Shown: in pieces, positions 6,191 through 7,953 of the stretch
Layout of the letters: every line of letters begins with the position of its first letter
How positions within the stretch are numbered: the first letter of the stretch is position 1
DNA from: Chloroflexota bacterium
Lineage (GTDB): Bacteria; Chloroflexota; Dehalococcoidia; Lucifugimonadales; Australimonadaceae
Reading direction: 5' to 3'
Assembly: GCA_026713505.1 (NCBI GenBank)
Contig: JAPOOH010000346.1
Coordinates: 1 to 7,953 of the forward strand
Length of the DNA: 7,953 bases
Notes under the pieces: model-generated
Database searches by the model: none
Seen by the model: only the letters and a program-made list of their open reading frames with translations
What the model was told of the DNA's origin: nothing
Program-made: the position numbers and the translations under genes

Positions 6191-7387
6191 CTAGGCGTAG
6201 GTGCAGTGGGGGTGGTGGAGCATCAAACAGGGTGTGCCCTTGCGCTTGAGTTCTTCCTCGAACTCAAGATGGACGGCGGGGTCCATGTCCTCGAAGGCGA
6301 TCTGGTCGCCGCCCTCCTGTGGAGTACGGCTGTAGTCATACGTGCCGCCGCCGGGCTTGGGCTTCTCGGAGCCCCATCCAATGCGCAGCCAGTCCCATGG
6401 TTCGGGCCCGGTGTTGTAGTGAGCGTGCCACCAACCCTCGGGCGGGACGAAGACGGTGCCCGGTTGCCAGTCGACCCTGACGGTCTGGTCCAGGGCCGGG
6501 CTCTGCAGGATGGTGTATCCGTGGCCGTCGAGGACGGTAACGTGGATGCCCGGTCCGTGCCGGTGGGGCGGGGGGTGGGTACCGGGCTGGGAGCCGAAGG
6601 AGATCCCGGCGCGGACCGTATTCTTCAACATGGTGGCGGAGTAGTTGCGCTGAGACTCTTCGCCGGCGACGAGGAACCTGCCGACGGACTTCCACCCGCG
6701 GCCCTCTGCACGAGCAGCGCGAGCCTTGGCCGCCACCTCCTCAGCGGAAGCGCGCTTCTTGGGAGCGAGAGCATAGACGTCGGCGATGTAGTTGGTCTGC
6801 CAGCCATTGGTCCACTCTGTCTGGGAGAAGTAGCCAGGTTCATCGTCGAAGATGTCCTTGAAGCGGTAAGGGTTGTCGAAGACGAAGCCGAGGTCCTTGA
6901 AGGTGTCGATGACGCGAGGAGCAGCGGTCATGGCGTAGAAGCGGCATGACTCGATGCCCGAAGCGTTGTGGAATTGATGGGAAGCGTTGGGAGGAAGGGC
7001 GAAATAGCTGCCCCTGCCCCATTCGAAGGACTGTTTCTTGCTTTCGTCGTTCCAGATGGTGGTTGCGCCCCGTCCGGAGAGGACGAAGATCAACTCGTCG
7101 TAGACGTGTTTGATAACGGCTGAAGACTCGCCGGGGGCGAGTTCGTAGATGTAGGAGTCGTTGAATCCCTGAGCGCCGTCAAGGTTGATGAAGACTCCGC
7201 TGCCGCCGCGAGCAGCCCAGGGCTTGACGGGGTGGGTGAAGACGTCCTGGATGAAGAAGCCGGTGACGGAATCGAGCCCCTGGGACTCTCTCCAGAGTTG
7301 ATATGGGCTCTTGTACTTGCGGCTCTGTTCGCTCTCTTCAATCCTCTGATCTTCCGTGATGAGTTGGTCCGCGACTTGATCGACCAT
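6191..7387 (-). CDS. Two-domain cupin (bicupin) protein
   Basis: This is a soluble 398-aa protein with two cupin barrels. Cupin 1 (about 75-155) has H94-x3-E98-x6-G105 and the second motif P132-x4-H137-x3-N141, but the first His of the HxH pair is I92. Cupin 2 (about 255-335) has H275-R-H277, H282 where a Glu usually sits, and P316-E-G-W-W-H321-x3-N325, giving a likely four-His metal site. Bicupins of this layout include gentisate 1,2-dioxygenase relatives and oxalate decarboxylases. The motifs match neither closely, so oxygenase, isomerase or regulatory roles remain open. The two barrels are joined by a long segment including a charged Ala/Lys/Arg stretch (209-230). The C-terminus HHPHCTYA is His/Cys-rich. 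The start at 7387 has AGGAGG 7 nt upstream. Convergent with the binding-protein gene, divergent from the propeller gene. Confidence 0.92.
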   Translation of the reverse strand: MVDQVADQLITEDQRIEESEQSRKYKSPYQLWRESQGLDSVTGFFIQDVFTHPVKPWAARGGSGVFINLDGAQGFNDSYIYELAPGESSAVIKHVYDELIFVLSGRGATTIWNDESKKQSFEWGRGSYFALPPNASHQFHNASGIESCRFYAMTAAPRVIDTFKDLGFVFDNPYRFKDIFDDEPGYFSQTEWTNGWQTNYIADVYALAPKKRASAEEVAAKARAARAEGRGWKSVGRFLVAGEESQRNYSATMLKNTVRAGISFGSQPGTHPPPHRHGPGIHVTVLDGHGYTILQSPALDQTVRVDWQPGTVFVPPEGWWHAHYNTGPEPWDWLRIGWGSEKPKPGGGTYDYSRTPQEGGDQIAFEDMDPAVHLEFEEELKRKGTPCLMLHHPHCTYA

Positions 7388-7394
7388 GACATGC

Positions 7395-7400
7395 CCTCCT
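7395..7400 (-). promoter_or_regulatory. Shine-Dalgarno for the bicupin
   Basis: On the minus strand AGGAGG is placed 7 nt before the ATG at 7387. A nearer ATG at 7392 is out of frame and only 2 nt from the site, so it is not the start. Confidence 0.8.
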
Positions 7401-7500
7401 CTTCAGTGATCCAAGTGCCTGCGATTCGGGAGGCGCTTCCGAGTGAAGCGCAATGGATGCATGATTCCCAGCGGGCCTCGCTGAGTATCTGACACTTCGG

Positions 7501-7529
7501 ACTCTACTTCCGTCGTGTACACAATGCAA
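7501..7529 (-). promoter_or_regulatory. Weak promoter candidate with embedded GTGTACAC palindrome
   Basis: Reading on the minus strand, TTGCAT (7529-7524) and TAGAGT (7506-7501) are separated by 17 bp and match the -35 and -10 consensus at three and four of six positions. Inside the spacer lies the perfect palindrome GTGTACAC (7515-7522). It fits the GT-N-TA-N-AC consensus known for HutC-subfamily GntR repressors. A repressor bound there would block RNA polymerase. The match is short enough to arise by chance. Confidence 0.3.
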
Positions 7530-7686
7530 CCGCTCCGAGTATCGTCGGCAGGTTCCCCGAGATGTGCCCTTGTCCTCAGAATCGTCAGCCTGTGTGCTGC
7601 ATCTCGCTGTTCGGCGTCTTCACCTGTCCCACCATCGTGAGTTTGATGTGCCATGCGTGCCGCGCTCGGCTATCCTCTGCGCAGAC

Positions 7687-7693
7687 AAGGAGG
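7687..7693 (+). promoter_or_regulatory. Shine-Dalgarno for the propeller gene
   Basis: AAGGAGG stands 8 nt before the ATG at 7702. It is the main reason for accepting the truncated reading frame at the window edge as a real gene. Confidence 0.75.
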
Positions 7694-7701
7694 AAGACCT
7701 C

Positions 7702-7953
7702 ATGCTCGGACTCTCTCACGGAGGCACGACGATCTACTCATCGGACCACGCCAGTGGCGAGGTGCTCATCGGAACCACGGACGGCGTGGTCAAACTGCGC
7801 CGCGACGGGGACCGCTGGCTGGTCGCCAGCCACACGTTGGCGGGGAAGCACATCCATGCGCTGCTGTTCGTGGACGACACCGTGTTCGCCGGCGCGTGGT
7901 GGGACGGTGTGTACGCGAGCCAAGACGGCGGGGAGGCATGGCAGGGGGGGGAC
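7702..7953 (+). CDS. Beta-propeller protein with BNR/Asp-box repeat (3' truncated by window edge)
   Basis: Only the first 84 residues are visible and the frame is open to the window edge. Two blade-like repeats can be aligned: LIGTTDGVVKLRRDGDRW (22-39) and FAGAWWDGVYASQDGGEAW (62-80). The second ends in a full Asp box, S73-x-D75-x-G77-x-x-W80, as in BNR-repeat propellers such as sialidases, sortilin-type propellers and photosystem-assembly YCF48 proteins. The first is degenerate. No signal peptide is present, so a cytoplasmic propeller is likely, unlike secreted sialidases; the catalytic function, if any, cannot be assigned. ATG 7702 is supported by AAGGAGG 8 nt upstream. The frame runs into a run of eight G at 7944-7951, a place where a sequencing indel would shift it. 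Transcribed divergently from the bicupin. Confidence 0.75.
   Translation, partial: MLGLSHGGTTIYSSDHASGEVLIGTTDGVVKLRRDGDRWLVASHTLAGKHIHALLFVDDTVFAGAWWDGVYASQDGGEAWQGGD

Larger units (their letters stand above)
7393..7701. other. Divergent intergenic region between bicupin and propeller genes
   Basis: No convincing gene lies here. It holds the bicupin leader with a perfect 7-bp inverted repeat, GCGCTTC/GAAGCGC (7433-7439 and 7445-7451, 5-nt spacer), a promoter-like element with an embedded palindrome near 7501-7529, and the ribosome site of the propeller gene. A TATCCT (7671-7676) might be a -10 box for the propeller gene, but no -35 box lies at suitable distance. The rest shows nothing recognisable. 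Confidence 0.6.

Noticed and set aside
6206..6949. Plus-strand open frame (247 codons) opposite the bicupin
   Set aside because: It lies wholly inside the bicupin, which has both cupin motif pairs and an AGGAGG; the plus-strand product has no recognisable motif.
7403..7654. Minus-strand 83-codon open frame in the divergent intergenic region
   Set aside because: It has no Shine-Dalgarno, low-complexity charged composition, no recognisable motif, and overlaps the bicupin promoter and leader.

Overview
This looks like a bacterial chromosomal segment of roughly 60% G+C. I read it as probably from the Chloroflexota, possibly a SAR202/Dehalococcoidia-like lineage. That is an inference from gene content (peptide-type ABC uptake genes beside an amidohydrolase-2 enzyme, a DHDPS-family aldolase and a bicupin) and from the long Thr/Pro tether behind the lipobox of the binding protein. 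No rRNA, tRNA, CRISPR array or insertion sequence was seen.

Layout. (1) 1-1621, plus strand: the end of one Dpp/Opp-type ABC ATPase (5' end outside the window) followed 2 nt later by a complete second ATPase. They are the cytoplasmic motor pair of a peptide/nickel-type importer whose permeases should lie to the left. (2) 1622-1881: hairpins after the ATPase, then a promoter-like region in which a 35-bp unit is imperfectly duplicated, overlapping a long dyad. (3) 1882-2823: a class I pyruvate-type aldolase/lyase of the DHDPS/NAL superfamily with an altered substrate loop, closed by a very strong intrinsic terminator. (4) 3060-4226: an amidohydrolase-2 (ACMSD-like) metal enzyme preceded by an operator-like dyad. 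(5) 4335-6050: a lipoprotein solute-binding protein (SBP family 5) with codon use strikingly unlike its neighbours. (6) 6191-7387, minus strand: a two-cupin protein, convergent with the binding protein; two hairpins separate them. (7) 7393-7701: a divergent promoter region with a GntR/HutC-like palindrome. (8) 7702 to the right edge, plus strand: the start of a beta-propeller protein with an Asp box.

Possible joint role (inference). An uptake system for a small organic or peptide-like substrate sits beside three enzymes whose superfamilies recur in catabolism of aromatic and oxo acids: an ACMSD-like decarboxylase/hydrolase, a pyruvate-dependent aldolase or hydratase-aldolase, and a cupin oxygenase/isomerase. 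A scavenging and catabolic locus for dissolved organic acids fits, but substrate and pathway cannot be read from the sequence. Each enzyme departs from its textbook relative at identifiable residues, listed under features and findings. The strong terminator between the aldolase and the amidohydrolase argues against one continuous transcript.
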